A stretch of DNA of 64,000 nucleotides from an uncultured Psychrobacter sp. (GTDB lineage: Bacteria > Pseudomonadota > Gammaproteobacteria > Pseudomonadales > Moraxellaceae). The DNA lies in assembly GCA_947501045.1 (NCBI GenBank), contig CANMUI010000004.1, positions 62,001 to 126,000 on the forward strand, in the 5' to 3' direction. Shown here piece after piece: positions 1 through 8,927 of the stretch. A program made the position numbers and the translations under genes. Every line of letters starts with the position of its first letter. The stretch's first letter is position 1. The notes under the pieces were generated by a model. It was not told the DNA's origin, did no database searches, and saw nothing but the letters and a program-made list of their open reading frames with translations.

Positions 1-1
1 A

Positions 2-907
2 TTACGCCGCAGAATATAGCTGATGCGCAATAATATAACGATAAACTGCAGGATTGAGCAGTTTTATGAATGCAGTAGAGGGATTACTTATCAATTCAGT
101 GCTTGTTAATTTAGTATTAAATAGGGGCTGGCTAAGCTGCTTACGGATAAGGGTACTCGATATGGTAGCAATCGGATAAGGATCTAGATAAATGCGTCCT
201 TGGCGCTCATTGTTCAAGGGCTGGGGGTTTGTTTGTTGGATTGACAATGGTTGATTTGGCGCTTGCTTGACTGGTAAAAATAAAGTATTGATCGGCTGCG
301 TAAGATTTGCCGGGATATCAGTAATTTGTTTTTTTAGTTCAATAGGCATTTGGATACTAGCTACTTGACTATCAGGTACTTGACTAACAGGCACTTGGGT
401 CTCTGGCGTGTTGGTGACTACTGATTGATCTGCTTGCACCGGATTGGTATTAGCAAAGCGCTCAAAGACCCATAGATGGACATAGTCGGTAAGCTTTAAA
501 CCGTCTTTCCATTTATCCAAACTAGATAAGCTATCCATGCCCATAATAAATATCAAGCTATCGTTTGGATAGTGCTGCTTTAATTTACGAACACTATCAA
601 TGCTATATACAGGTGGAGACTGCCAAAGCTCAAGCTCACTGATTTGCAGGGGAGTATCTTTGGTAGCCAGTTTGAGCATAGCCAATCGGTGTTCAGGGGC
701 AATAGTTTTTTGTTTAAACGGTGAGCGTGCATTGGGTAATAGCGACACATATAATGAGCGCTGCTCCTCTTTAGCTATGGGCAACAGCTTATTATACACT
801 TGCATGGCCATCTGGATATGACCGTTATGGACGGGATTAAATGAGCCACCAAGATAAGCACGGATAGCTGAGGTGGCAGGATGAGCAGAAGTAGGTTGTG
901 TATTCAT
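2..907 (-). CDS. nadD: Nicotinate-nucleotide adenylyltransferase NadD with a large internal insertion
   Basis: Transfers AMP from ATP to nicotinate mononucleotide, making deamido-NAD in cytoplasmic NAD synthesis. The nucleotidyltransferase signature GGSFNPVHNGH lies at residues 20-30, IMGMDSL follows at about 121-127, and the C-terminal ISSTLIR motif is at 249-255. The protein has 301 residues, against roughly 210-220 for usual bacterial NadD. The excess is one low-complexity stretch, about residues 152-238, rich in Gln, Pro, Thr and Val and placed before the ISST motif. No good ribosome site precedes the ATG. It lies downstream of pta but is separated from it by a strong terminator, so it probably has its own promoter. 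The family call is secure; the role of the insertion is unknown. Confidence 0.9.
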   Translation of the reverse strand: MNTQPTSAHPATSAIRAYLGGSFNPVHNGHIQMAMQVYNKLLPIAKEEQRSLYVSLLPNARSPFKQKTIAPEHRLAMLKLATKDTPLQISELELWQSPPVYSIDSVRKLKQHYPNDSLIFIMGMDSLSSLDKWKDGLKLTDYVHLWVFERFANTNPVQADQSVVTNTPETQVPVSQVPDSQVASIQMPIELKKQITDIPANLTQPINTLFLPVKQAPNQPLSIQQTNPQPLNNERQGRIYLDPYPIATISSTLIRKQLSQPLFNTKLTSTELISNPSTAFIKLLNPAVYRYIIAHQLYSAA

Positions 908-936
908 GGTGTCATTGTAATAAAAGATAATGATAA

Positions 937-971
937 TAAAAAACCGCTTACCATAAATTTATGATAAGCGG
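937..971 (-). terminator. Rho-independent terminator of ackA-pta
   Basis: On the minus strand a stem CCGCTTA/TAAGCGG (plus strand 944-950 and 965-971, extended inward with one mismatch) is followed by a run of six T. It starts 28 bases after the pta stop and lies before nadD. Confidence 0.75.
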
Positions 972-998
972 CGACTAAGCTTATTTTATATCGCTAAA

Positions 999-3143
999 CT
1001 AAATCAAATCGCTATAAGCTTGAATAGCGGTCAAAGCGATAGTGTACACAATATCATCGACCAGCGCGCCGCGTGATAGATCGTTTACTGGTTTATTCAA
1101 TCCTTGTAGCATCGGACCGACACTGATGACATTGGCACTGCGCTGCACCGCTTTATAAGTAGTGTTACCGGTGTTGAGATCAGGGAAGATAAACACATTG
1201 GCTTGACCGGCAACTTTGGAATCCGGCGCTTTTTGTTTGCCAACACTCATGACCGAGGCGGCGTCATACTGCAAAGGCCCATCAACTGCTAATTCAGGGG
1301 CACGCTCGCGGACGATTTCGGTTGCCCGCGTGACCTTTTCAACGTCAGCGCCGCTACCTGAAGCTCCCGTTGAATAGCTGATCATCGCAACCTTTGGCTC
1401 AATACCGAAAGCCGCCGCAGACTGCGCTGACTGAATAGCAATCTCGGCAAGCTCTTCAGCGTTTGGATTCGGATTAATCGCGCAGTCGCCATAAACCACG
1501 ACTTGCTCCGGCAATAGCATAAAGAAAACTGATGAGACTAAAGAGTACTGCGGCGCGGTTTTGATAAGTTGAAACGCTGGACGTACGGTATTGGCTGTGG
1601 TATGAATGGCACCAGAGACGAGGCCGTCCACTTCATCCATCTGTAGCATGATCGTACCTAAAAACACTAGGTCTTTTAACTGCTCGGTAGCTCTTACTTC
1701 CGTGGTTTTGCCTTTACGGCGTTCAACGACGGCGTTGATATACTTATTCATATCTAAGCTGTCAGGATCAAGGATCTCTAAACCTTCTGGCAAGATTAGA
1801 TTACGGTTTTTGGCCACTTGCTCGACCTCGCTACGCTTAGCAAGGAGTACGCAATCAGCGATACCGCGGCTTTGACAGATACATGCCGCCTCCACCGTGC
1901 GCGGTTCAGAGCCTTCTGGTAGCACGATACGTTTTTTGGCTTGCTGCGCTTTTTTGACCACCTGATGGCGAAAAGCGGCAGGCGATAGGCGCGGTTTATG
2001 ATTACCGCTAAACTGCTCTTTTATCCAAGCCAGATCTAAATGTGCGGCTACGTAGCGGGTGACGTCTTTGGCACGATCAATATCATCACTTGGAATCTCA
2101 GCGCTCATATGCATCAGATTCTGCACCGTCTCATAGCTGTCCGTTTCAACGCTCATGATCGGGATGCCTGTTTTGAGCGCCGACTGCCATAACTCTGTAA
2201 CGGTCTCATTAGGCATGACGCCGCCTGTCAACACTAAACCTGCTAGTGGCACGCCGTTGATACAAGCTAGCGCAGCCGCTAGTAGCAGATCATCACGATC
2301 ACCCGGTACGACGATGAGCGTCCCGCGATTGAACACTTCATCAACGCGAGCAACAGAACGCGCGGTTAGGCTGATATGATTGATACGGCGAGCTTTGGCG
2401 TCGCCAACGTTGAGCCAAGTGGCATCAAGCTCGGCGGCGATATCCCAAGTACGCGGTACCGATAAAGTATCGCTAAAGGGCACCACGCCGATTAAACGAA
2501 ACTGTTCGGTATCAAAATGCGGAGATAGGCGCTGCACTTCTTGGATGAAGCTATCATCAAGTTTAAAGACCGCCTCGCCTGGAGCTACAGGCTGATTCTC
2601 AAAGGTATTGGGCACATCAACTCGCATCAAGATGCAGCCAAGCGTACGCTCGCTGGCGATACCGCCAAACGCGCGCGCGTGCATATCGAGCTTATCAGCG
2701 AGGTGAGCAGGATCGTTGATATCAGCGTTACTGACAAAGATGATTTTGGCATCAAGAGCGTGGGCAATAGCAAGGTTGATTTGCGCGGCATAAGAGGCTT
2801 CGGTAGTTGAAACTAGACCTTCACAAATGATGACATCTTGATCGCCCTCGATAGTGTGAAAATTGACGACCACCTCTTCCATCAAATCATCAAGGTTGCC
2901 ATCACCAATCATGCGTACGGCGCGCTGGCGGTTGATGGACTCAGGAGGTTTGAGGCCAAATGCCTGCATAGTTAGGGCGCTTGAGCTGTCCAAGCTGTTT
3001 TGTTTATCGAGCGTATCGTCTTGCAAAAATGGCTTCATAAAGCCCGCTTTGATACCGTTGTAATCCAGCGCACGGATGAGGCCAAGTGCAGCTGAGGTCA
3101 CCCCAATACCGCGGCTAATAGGGACAAGTAAAATGGTTTGCAT
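999..3143 (-). CDS. pta: Phosphate acetyltransferase
   Basis: Interconverts acetyl-CoA and acetyl phosphate; with AckA it forms the overflow and uptake route for acetate. The 714 residues match the long proteobacterial form: an N-terminal P-loop-like domain starting at residues 8-16 (PISRGIGVT), a middle DRTGG-type domain (about 225-340), and the catalytic PTA domain from about 385 (KKRIVLPEGSEPRTVEAA, later SYSTGASGSGADVEKV). AGGA stands six bases before the ATG. It follows ackA in the same direction after 213 bases and ends at a terminator, so the two probably form one operon. The gene looks intact. Confidence 0.95.
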   Translation of the reverse strand: MQTILLVPISRGIGVTSAALGLIRALDYNGIKAGFMKPFLQDDTLDKQNSLDSSSALTMQAFGLKPPESINRQRAVRMIGDGNLDDLMEEVVVNFHTIEGDQDVIICEGLVSTTEASYAAQINLAIAHALDAKIIFVSNADINDPAHLADKLDMHARAFGGIASERTLGCILMRVDVPNTFENQPVAPGEAVFKLDDSFIQEVQRLSPHFDTEQFRLIGVVPFSDTLSVPRTWDIAAELDATWLNVGDAKARRINHISLTARSVARVDEVFNRGTLIVVPGDRDDLLLAAALACINGVPLAGLVLTGGVMPNETVTELWQSALKTGIPIMSVETDSYETVQNLMHMSAEIPSDDIDRAKDVTRYVAAHLDLAWIKEQFSGNHKPRLSPAAFRHQVVKKAQQAKKRIVLPEGSEPRTVEAACICQSRGIADCVLLAKRSEVEQVAKNRNLILPEGLEILDPDSLDMNKYINAVVERRKGKTTEVRATEQLKDLVFLGTIMLQMDEVDGLVSGAIHTTANTVRPAFQLIKTAPQYSLVSSVFFMLLPEQVVVYGDCAINPNPNAEELAEIAIQSAQSAAAFGIEPKVAMISYSTGASGSGADVEKVTRATEIVRERAPELAVDGPLQYDAASVMSVGKQKAPDSKVAGQANVFIFPDLNTGNTTYKAVQRSANVISVGPMLQGLNKPVNDLSRGALVDDIVYTIALTAIQAYSDLI

Positions 3144-3307
3144 AGCGTATCCTACGGTTCGTTATATCCTTGAGTGATTTTGACTGTACTTAAAACAGCT
3201 TTTGAAAATGAATTATTAAATAATCACAATAACCACAAAAGCTTTACTACAGCCCGACTTCTGTAATGCTTGTCTTATAAACGCAGTGCTTAATTTATAG
3301 CTCAAAA

Positions 3308-3371
3308 CTTATAGCACCAATGTTTTATAGCGCCAATGATCTATAGTCCCAATATTTTATAGACCTAATGT
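3308..3371. repeat. Four degenerate 16-bp tandem units at the 3' end of ackA
   Basis: Four consecutive 16-base units (3308-3323, 3324-3339, 3340-3355, 3356-3371) share the pattern tttatag-n-ncc-n-aatg-n. The last unit contains the final codons and stop of ackA; the other three extend into the ackA-pta spacer. It looks like repeated duplication of the end of the gene followed by drift. Confidence 0.6.
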
Positions 3372-4586
3372 TTGGCGCGTCTCTTTAGCAATTTGGCGCT
3401 CTTCATCAGTTGGAATGACCCACAGCTCAACAGGGCTATCGTCATCTTGGAAGCTGCCTTCGCTGCCGCCAACTAGCGCTTTATTCTTATCGGCACTAAA
3501 CTTAACACCAAAATGGCGCATCACATCCAAGATACGCGCGCGCGTGGTGGCTGAGTTCTCACCAATGCCGCCAGTAAAAATAATACCCGTAAATACAGGC
3601 AGAGCGCAGCTAAGGCTTGCCAGATATTTGCCCACGCGGTAGCTAAACATCTCAATGGCAAGCTGTGCGTCTTTATGACCTTCGTTCGCCGCTTGTTCAA
3701 CCGTACGCAAATCGTTGGATAAGCCTGAGATGCCAAGCAAACCACTTTCACTATTGAGCATTTTGTCGATCTCCTCTAGACTCATACCGAGCAGACGCTT
3801 TAGATGGATATGCAGACCGGGATCAACATCGCCGCTACGCGTACCCATCATCAAGCCCTCAAGCGGGGTTAGCCCCATACTGGTGTCTAAACTCTCACCG
3901 TCATAGATAGCAGTAGCTGAGCAGCCATTACCTAAATGCGCAGTCAGCCAACCATGCGGACCTTTGGTATCGGTGATCTGACTGGCACGCTCCGAGACGT
4001 AAGCGTGTGAGGTACCATGAAAGCCGTAGCGGCGAATTTTTTCTTCTTCATATAGCACGCTTGGAATGGGGTAACGATAGGCAACGGGCGGCATGGTTTG
4101 GTGAAAGGCGGTATCAAAAACGACAACTTGCGGAATATCAGGATAAATAGCTTGCACCGCCTCGATACCCAAAGCATTAGCAGGATTATGTAGCGGCGCT
4201 AGAATTTTTAGGCGCTTAACCTCTGATAAGACATGCTCATCGACACGCACCGCTTTTGAATATTCGCGGCCGCCATGTACCACGCGATGTCCTACCGCAA
4301 CGAACTGATACTGCTCAAGCAGCTCAAGGATTTTTTTTAGCGCTAGTTCGTGACGACCTCCTGGAATAGTGATTTCAAGCTTTTCACCCTCTAAAGTCGT
4401 GTATTTGATACGAGCTGTATCGAGACCTAAGTTTTCGGCAAGTCCAGTAATACGCGTAGACTTATCTTCACTGATTAAGGCGTACTTGATCGAAGATGAA
4501 CCGCAGTTTAAGACCAAGGTGGGATTGGTTAGTTGGGTGTGCTCAGCACTTTGATCACTAGCATTTACAGGGGTTGCGTCACTCAT
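3357..4586 (-). CDS. ackA: Acetate kinase
   Basis: Phosphorylates acetate with ATP, or makes ATP from acetyl phosphate, in the cytoplasm. Hallmarks of the family are all visible: LVLNCGSSSIKYALI near residue 24, VGHRVVHGG, VVFDTAFHQTMP, YGFHGTSHAYV, HLGNGCSATAI and MGTRSGDVDPG. The length of 409 residues is usual. The start has AAGGA six bases upstream. It is the first gene of the ackA-pta pair. The last codons fall inside a degenerate 16-bp tandem repeat. No doubt about identity. Confidence 0.96.
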   Translation of the reverse strand: MSDATPVNASDQSAEHTQLTNPTLVLNCGSSSIKYALISEDKSTRITGLAENLGLDTARIKYTTLEGEKLEITIPGGRHELALKKILELLEQYQFVAVGHRVVHGGREYSKAVRVDEHVLSEVKRLKILAPLHNPANALGIEAVQAIYPDIPQVVVFDTAFHQTMPPVAYRYPIPSVLYEEEKIRRYGFHGTSHAYVSERASQITDTKGPHGWLTAHLGNGCSATAIYDGESLDTSMGLTPLEGLMMGTRSGDVDPGLHIHLKRLLGMSLEEIDKMLNSESGLLGISGLSNDLRTVEQAANEGHKDAQLAIEMFSYRVGKYLASLSCALPVFTGIIFTGGIGENSATTRARILDVMRHFGVKFSADKNKALVGGSEGSFQDDDSPVELWVIPTDEERQIAKETRQTLGL

Positions 4587-5124
4587 ACTCTATCCTTAGA
4601 TGATGTTTGGTTAACTCAAGGGTTAAATAATAAAAACCAGCTTCGTCCCCGTTAACATAAATAAAGCGCTATATGTCAAACTAAAACGTTGCTGATGGTC
4701 TATGCTTTTTTGCTGTAGCATGTTAAAAGACGTATCAAAAACTCAATAACGATTTTTGATAGTTAAAAATAATAGTTATTCTGCTTATAATGTAACATAT
4801 TTTTGGAGTTATACCATGACAACTATAAGGTTTAATATAAGGCTTAACAAGTACGTTCGTCAAGACACTGGCACAGTTGTTTACTGAATATATCCCTCTT
4901 ATATAAACAGCTTCTATATAAAATAATATAAAGAAAAATTTTTGTAAAAATTCGTCTAACACATTTAAAAATCAGTTTGAAACAAAAAATCAATGCAATC
5001 TTTGCTCAATTAAATTCAAAGCACGCAGAGCTTTACTGAATAATGTATTATTAGAATTTACAAAATTCATATCAGCGCTTTTTCATCTTTACTGCTTTTT
5101 CACTGCTTTAAGGTTATTTCTCCT
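4587..5124. other. AT-rich divergent spacer, no gene seen
   Basis: 538 bases between the divergent ackA and lptM. A 75-codon minus-strand frame (4735-4962) has no ribosome site or recognisable product. Apart from a possible ackA promoter, I see only AT-rich sequence, which presumably holds both promoters. Confidence 0.5.
4652..4679 (-). promoter_or_regulatory. Possible sigma-70 promoter of ackA
   Basis: On the minus strand TTGACA (4679-4674) is followed after 16 bases by TGTTAA (4657-4652), about 65 bases before the ackA start. The -35 box is perfect but the -10 box is poor, so this is tentative. Confidence 0.3.
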
Positions 5125-5457
5125 ATGTTTATTATCCGCCGCGCGTCAAACAGTGACTGCCGTTATCCTCCGTCTGTTAGTCCCAGTCGTTATGCCGTCT
5201 ATGTATGTTGTGCACTGATTATTAGCAGTGCTGGTCTAGCAAGCTGCGGACAAAAGGGCGAGCTGTATATTGCAGAGCCCAGCCAAACGAGTGACCAAAT
5301 GATAGTCACAGAAACCGCTTCAGAGGCGCTAGATAGTACCCGTCAACCACAAGACGCCGCTTTTGCTACTATTGACGACGATGGGTACGATAAAACGCGC
5401 TACTTAGAGCAAAAGCAGGTAATGCCTGCGGTGAGTAATGATCCTAACGACTATTAA
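5125..5457 (+). CDS. lptM: LptM (YifL-type) small lipoprotein
   Basis: Small outer-membrane lipoprotein; the family is known to help assemble the LptD/E lipopolysaccharide translocon. A hydrophobic segment (about 24-37) ends in the lipobox LASC with Cys41, followed by GQKGELYI, the hallmark of the family (CGxKGPLY). The 40-residue stretch before the cysteine is long, with an Arg-rich start, and a later start is not available in frame. The tail (about 50-110) is acidic and unstructured. AAGG stands about ten bases before the ATG. It precedes lysA, the usual neighbourhood in gammaproteobacteria. Confidence 0.8.
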   Translation: MFIIRRASNSDCRYPPSVSPSRYAVYVCCALIISSAGLASCGQKGELYIAEPSQTSDQMIVTETASEALDSTRQPQDAAFATIDDDGYDKTRYLEQKQVMPAVSNDPNDY

Positions 5458-5545
5458 CGCGCAAGTAATTCACCAGATTAAGGCCAAAAGATTAATAATC
5501 ATTGCGCTCCACCTTTTTAACTTCAACAGCTGATTAGAGACTAAT

Positions 5546-6913
5546 ATGAGTAATCCTGCACCGCAAGCCAATACAACTGCCAGTCATGATGATGTTGCTG
5601 TTCAAACGCAGCAAGGACTGTATATCGACGCTACTGCTTTGAGCCTACATCTACCTGCTTTAGAGTATCGTAATAATGCTTTATATTTAGAGGACGTAAG
5701 TATTAATGAGCTGGCTGAGCATTATGATACGCCCTGTTATGTCTATTCAAAACAGGCGATATTAGACGTTTATCAGGCCTATGCCGATAGTTTTGCTACG
5801 CTTGATCATCAAATTTGTTACGCGGTAAAAGCCAACTCTAACCTTGCAGTACTAGGGGTACTGGCAGAGGCGGGCGCTGGGTTTGATATCGTCTCACGCG
5901 GCGAGCTGATGCGTGTATTAGCCGCAGGTGGTAAGGCCAGCCGAGTGGTATTCTCAGGCGTTGGTAAAGCTTATGAAGATATTGAATATGCATTAAACCA
6001 AGGCATTGCTTGCTTTAATGTTGAGTCGATCAGTGAGCTGATTTTGATCAATGAGGTGGCCCAAAAGCTTGATAAACAGGCACCGATCTCGCTACGGGTC
6101 AATCCAGATGTCGATGCCAAAACGCATCCTTATATTTCAACCGGTCTTAAAGACAACAAATTTGGGATCGCTCACGAGCAGGCTTTGGCGGTTTATGAGC
6201 AAGCCGCTGGTTTATCAAACATCGATATCGTCGGTATTGATTGCCATATCGGTTCGCAATTGACAGAAGTTGCACCTTTCATCGCTGCTATGAATAAGGT
6301 CATTGAACTGATTCACAGCTTGCAAGAAAAAGGCATTGAGCTCCAGCATATCGATCTGGGTGGTGGTTTAGGGGTGCGCTATATCGATGAGTCGCCTGTG
6401 TCCATTGAGGATTTTGCCCAAGCCTTATTACCGAAGCTGACAGAGCTTGGTTTAACCGTGTTTTTTGAGCCAGGACGCAGTATCGTTGCCAATGCTGGTA
6501 TTTTACTGACTCGCGTTGAGGTGTTAAAGCCGACCAAACACAAGAATTTTGCTATTGTTGATGCGGCGATGAATGATTTGATTCGTCCTGCGCTTTATCA
6601 AGCACAGATGGCCGTTATTCCTAATCATCTACCTGCTAAAGACCTTGACACTGACGACATGCAGCCATGGGATATCGTCGGTGCTATTTGTGAGACGGGG
6701 GATTTTTTAGCCAAAGATCGTTTGTTGGCGCTTACAACGAACGATATCTTGGCAATAACAGGCGCAGGAGCCTATGGTTTTGTTATGAGCAGCAACTACA
6801 ACTCGCGTCCGCGCAGCGCTGAGATCATGGTCTCAGGCGATCGCCATCAGCTTATACGTAAGCGTGAAACTATCGAAGACCTATACAATGATGAGGTCTT
6901 GTGGCAAAACTAA
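5546..6913 (+). CDS. lysA: Diaminopimelate decarboxylase
   Basis: PLP enzyme that decarboxylates meso-diaminopimelate to L-lysine, the last step of the pathway. The PLP lysine is Lys95 in CYAVKANSNL; later fold-III decarboxylase motifs are HIGSQLTEV, LGGGLGVRY, EPGRSIVANAG and the active-site CETGDFLAKDR. At 455 residues it is slightly longer than usual because of about 40 extra N-terminal residues. It is followed, after 199 bases, by an acyltransferase gene and only then by dapF. The call is secure. Confidence 0.96.
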   Translation: MSNPAPQANTTASHDDVAVQTQQGLYIDATALSLHLPALEYRNNALYLEDVSINELAEHYDTPCYVYSKQAILDVYQAYADSFATLDHQICYAVKANSNLAVLGVLAEAGAGFDIVSRGELMRVLAAGGKASRVVFSGVGKAYEDIEYALNQGIACFNVESISELILINEVAQKLDKQAPISLRVNPDVDAKTHPYISTGLKDNKFGIAHEQALAVYEQAAGLSNIDIVGIDCHIGSQLTEVAPFIAAMNKVIELIHSLQEKGIELQHIDLGGGLGVRYIDESPVSIEDFAQALLPKLTELGLTVFFEPGRSIVANAGILLTRVEVLKPTKHKNFAIVDAAMNDLIRPALYQAQMAVIPNHLPAKDLDTDDMQPWDIVGAICETGDFLAKDRLLALTTNDILAITGAGAYGFVMSSNYNSRPRSAEIMVSGDRHQLIRKRETIEDLYNDEVLWQN

Positions 6914-7112
6914 AAGCGTTAATCATCTAATCATATCTTTTATTGAGTATTGGGTCAGTTAAATTGGACTATTGTGTAGAGTTGTATTATTATTAAGACT
7001 CAATTTATGTTTTTAAGTAGCTTGTCATCAAGCATAAATGAGTGGATAGTTTAATCACATAGCTTAATCACATAATTGGTTCTATTTTAATTGACGCGAA
7101 GACAAAACAGAT

Positions 7113-7805
7113 ATGAAACAACTGATAGGTGTATATGGTGCCAGTGGCTTTGGCGAAGAAGTAATGCCCTTAGTAAGGTCACAATATTCTAAATTGGATA
7201 AACAGCAATTTGTATTTATCGATGATTATAGTCAATCAACAGAATCATGCTTTTACCAGATACTGAGTTATCAAAAGTTTTTAGCACATCCGGCGACTGA
7301 TAAACAGATAATAATAGCTATCGCCGATAGCAAGATTCGTGAATCAATCGCTAAGAAACTGGCGCAAGACAATATTACTAATCTCTCAATATCCGCCGAC
7401 AGCTCAACGATATTGGGTAATGTTGAGTTAGGAGAAGGTAGTATTTTGTGTGGTAATACGTACCTGACGTCTAGAATTGAAATTGGTAAGTTTTTTCATG
7501 CCAATATTTATAGTTATGTTGCTCATGACTGTGTAATCGGTGATTATGTGACTTTCGCTCCTAGAGTGAGCTGTAATGGCAACGTCCATATCCACGACCA
7601 TGCTTATATTGGAACTGGTGCCGTCATTAAGCAAGGCACGCCCAATAAGCCACTTGTGATCGGCAAAGGCGCTATTGTAGGTATGGGCGCGGTGGTCACC
7701 AAAGATGTACCAGCGGGCGCGGTGGTCATAGGTAACCCCGCCCGACCTTTAGTCAGACAAGAGTATCAAACGAACAACTATCTAAATGAGTATCAAGCTT
7801 CATAA
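7113..7805 (+). CDS. PglD/NeuD-type sugar O/N-acetyltransferase
   Basis: Left-handed beta-helix acyltransferase of the NeuD/PglD family, which transfers acetyl groups from acetyl-CoA to amino sugars or sialic acid. Residues 6-17 (GVYGASGFGEEV) form the N-terminal Rossmann-like nucleotide-sugar binding part; from about 95 on there are hexapeptide repeats. The likely catalytic base is His138 in YVAHDCVIGDY, and the C-terminus has the usual VVIGNPARPL. It sits alone between lysA and dapF, with no other glycan gene nearby and a more AT-rich sequence than its neighbours. The substrate cannot be told from the sequence. It may be a transferred remnant of a surface-sugar locus. Confidence 0.8.
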   Translation: MKQLIGVYGASGFGEEVMPLVRSQYSKLDKQQFVFIDDYSQSTESCFYQILSYQKFLAHPATDKQIIIAIADSKIRESIAKKLAQDNITNLSISADSSTILGNVELGEGSILCGNTYLTSRIEIGKFFHANIYSYVAHDCVIGDYVTFAPRVSCNGNVHIHDHAYIGTGAVIKQGTPNKPLVIGKGAIVGMGAVVTKDVPAGAVVIGNPARPLVRQEYQTNNYLNEYQAS

Positions 7806-7867
7806 TTTCTAATATAGTTAATGATATAATTACTGGTATAGTTACTAATGTCGATCATTCAAATATG

Positions 7868-7897
7868 ACCCATTGCTTGATAGTAATGGGTTTTTTT
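7868..7897 (+). terminator. Rho-independent terminator after the acyltransferase
   Basis: Stem ACCCATT/AATGGGT (7868-7874 and 7885-7891) followed by seven T. It isolates the acyltransferase gene from dapF. Confidence 0.75.
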
Positions 7898-8009
7898 GTG
7901 GCAGATCGTTATTACAGATAACTCGCTACTCGTAACGGTGATGGTTATCTTTGTATCTGGCAGCATGCTAAGATAACGGGTACATAAAAATAGAATAGGA
8001 CACAAGGAT

Positions 8010-8897
8010 ATGTTAATAGAATTTACTAAAATGCATGGTCTGGGTAATGATTTTATGGTCATTGATTTGGTGACTCAGCGCTTAGACTTAACGACTGAAT
8101 TAGTGCAACTATTGGGTGATCGTCATCTAGGTGTGGGTTTTGATCAGTTGCTGATCGTTGAGCCGCCTATGCGTCCGGATGTGGATTTTAGTTATCGTAT
8201 TTTTAATACTGATGGTAGTGAGGTTGAGCAGTGCGGTAATGGGGCACGCTGTTTTGCTCGTTTCGTTCAAGCGCGCAAGCTGTCATTTAAGCAGCGCCTG
8301 CGTGTGGAGACCGCAAGTGGTGTTATCGCTTTGAACACGGATCGTTACGGTTGGGTAGAGGTGGATATGGGTAAACCTAAGTTTGAACCGAACGAGATTC
8401 CCTTTGCCCCCAAAGCCACCACCAAAATACAAAATGCTTATCATCTAGACGTCTCAGGCACGCCCGTACAGCTGTTTGTAGCCAACATGGGCAACCCTCA
8501 TGCGGTTATCAAAGTTGATGACGTGCTCGATGCTGATGTCGAGAATTTAGGTAAAGCGATTGAGTCGCATCCAGCGTTCCCGGATAAGGTCAATGTAGGC
8601 TTTATGGAGGTGATGAATCAGCGTCACATTCGTCTGCGCGTTTATGAGCGCGGCGTTGGAGAAACTCAAGCTTGTGGTACGGGTGCTTGTGCAGCGGTTG
8701 CCATAGGTATACGTGAAGGCTGGCTTGATGAAGGGGAGGAGATTCGTGCGCAGCTTTATGGTGGTAGTATGATTATCCGCTGGCAGCCGGGTTATTCTGT
8801 CATGATGACAGGCCCCACCGCTTTTGTTTATGAGGGCGTGTTTAGTCCAGATGGTCTGATGGCGCAGGCGGGTATCAAGCCAAGTCCCACTACTTAA
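8010..8897 (+). CDS. dapF: Diaminopimelate epimerase
   Basis: Converts LL- to meso-diaminopimelate for lysine and peptidoglycan, without a cofactor. The two catalytic cysteines are Cys75 (EQCGNGARC) and Cys222 (TQACGTGACA). N-terminal KMHGLGNDF is typical. The length of 295 residues is slightly above the usual 275 owing to the C-terminal tail. AAGG lies just before the ATG. xerC follows after 30 bases, as in many gammaproteobacteria, so the two are probably cotranscribed. Confidence 0.96.
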   Translation: MLIEFTKMHGLGNDFMVIDLVTQRLDLTTELVQLLGDRHLGVGFDQLLIVEPPMRPDVDFSYRIFNTDGSEVEQCGNGARCFARFVQARKLSFKQRLRVETASGVIALNTDRYGWVEVDMGKPKFEPNEIPFAPKATTKIQNAYHLDVSGTPVQLFVANMGNPHAVIKVDDVLDADVENLGKAIESHPAFPDKVNVGFMEVMNQRHIRLRVYERGVGETQACGTGACAAVAIGIREGWLDEGEEIRAQLYGGSMIIRWQPGYSVMMTGPTAFVYEGVFSPDGLMAQAGIKPSPTT

Positions 8898-8927
8898 TAG
8901 AGCCATTTTTTAGTATGAGGCCAGTTT

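Noticed and set aside
4735..4962. 75-codon minus-strand frame in the ackA-lptM spacer
   Set aside because: No ribosome site, AT-driven composition and no recognisable product.
7113..7805. Serine acetyltransferase or DapD for the hexapeptide protein
   Set aside because: The N-terminal Rossmann-like GASGFGEEV and the His in AHDCVIGDY fit the NeuD/PglD type better.
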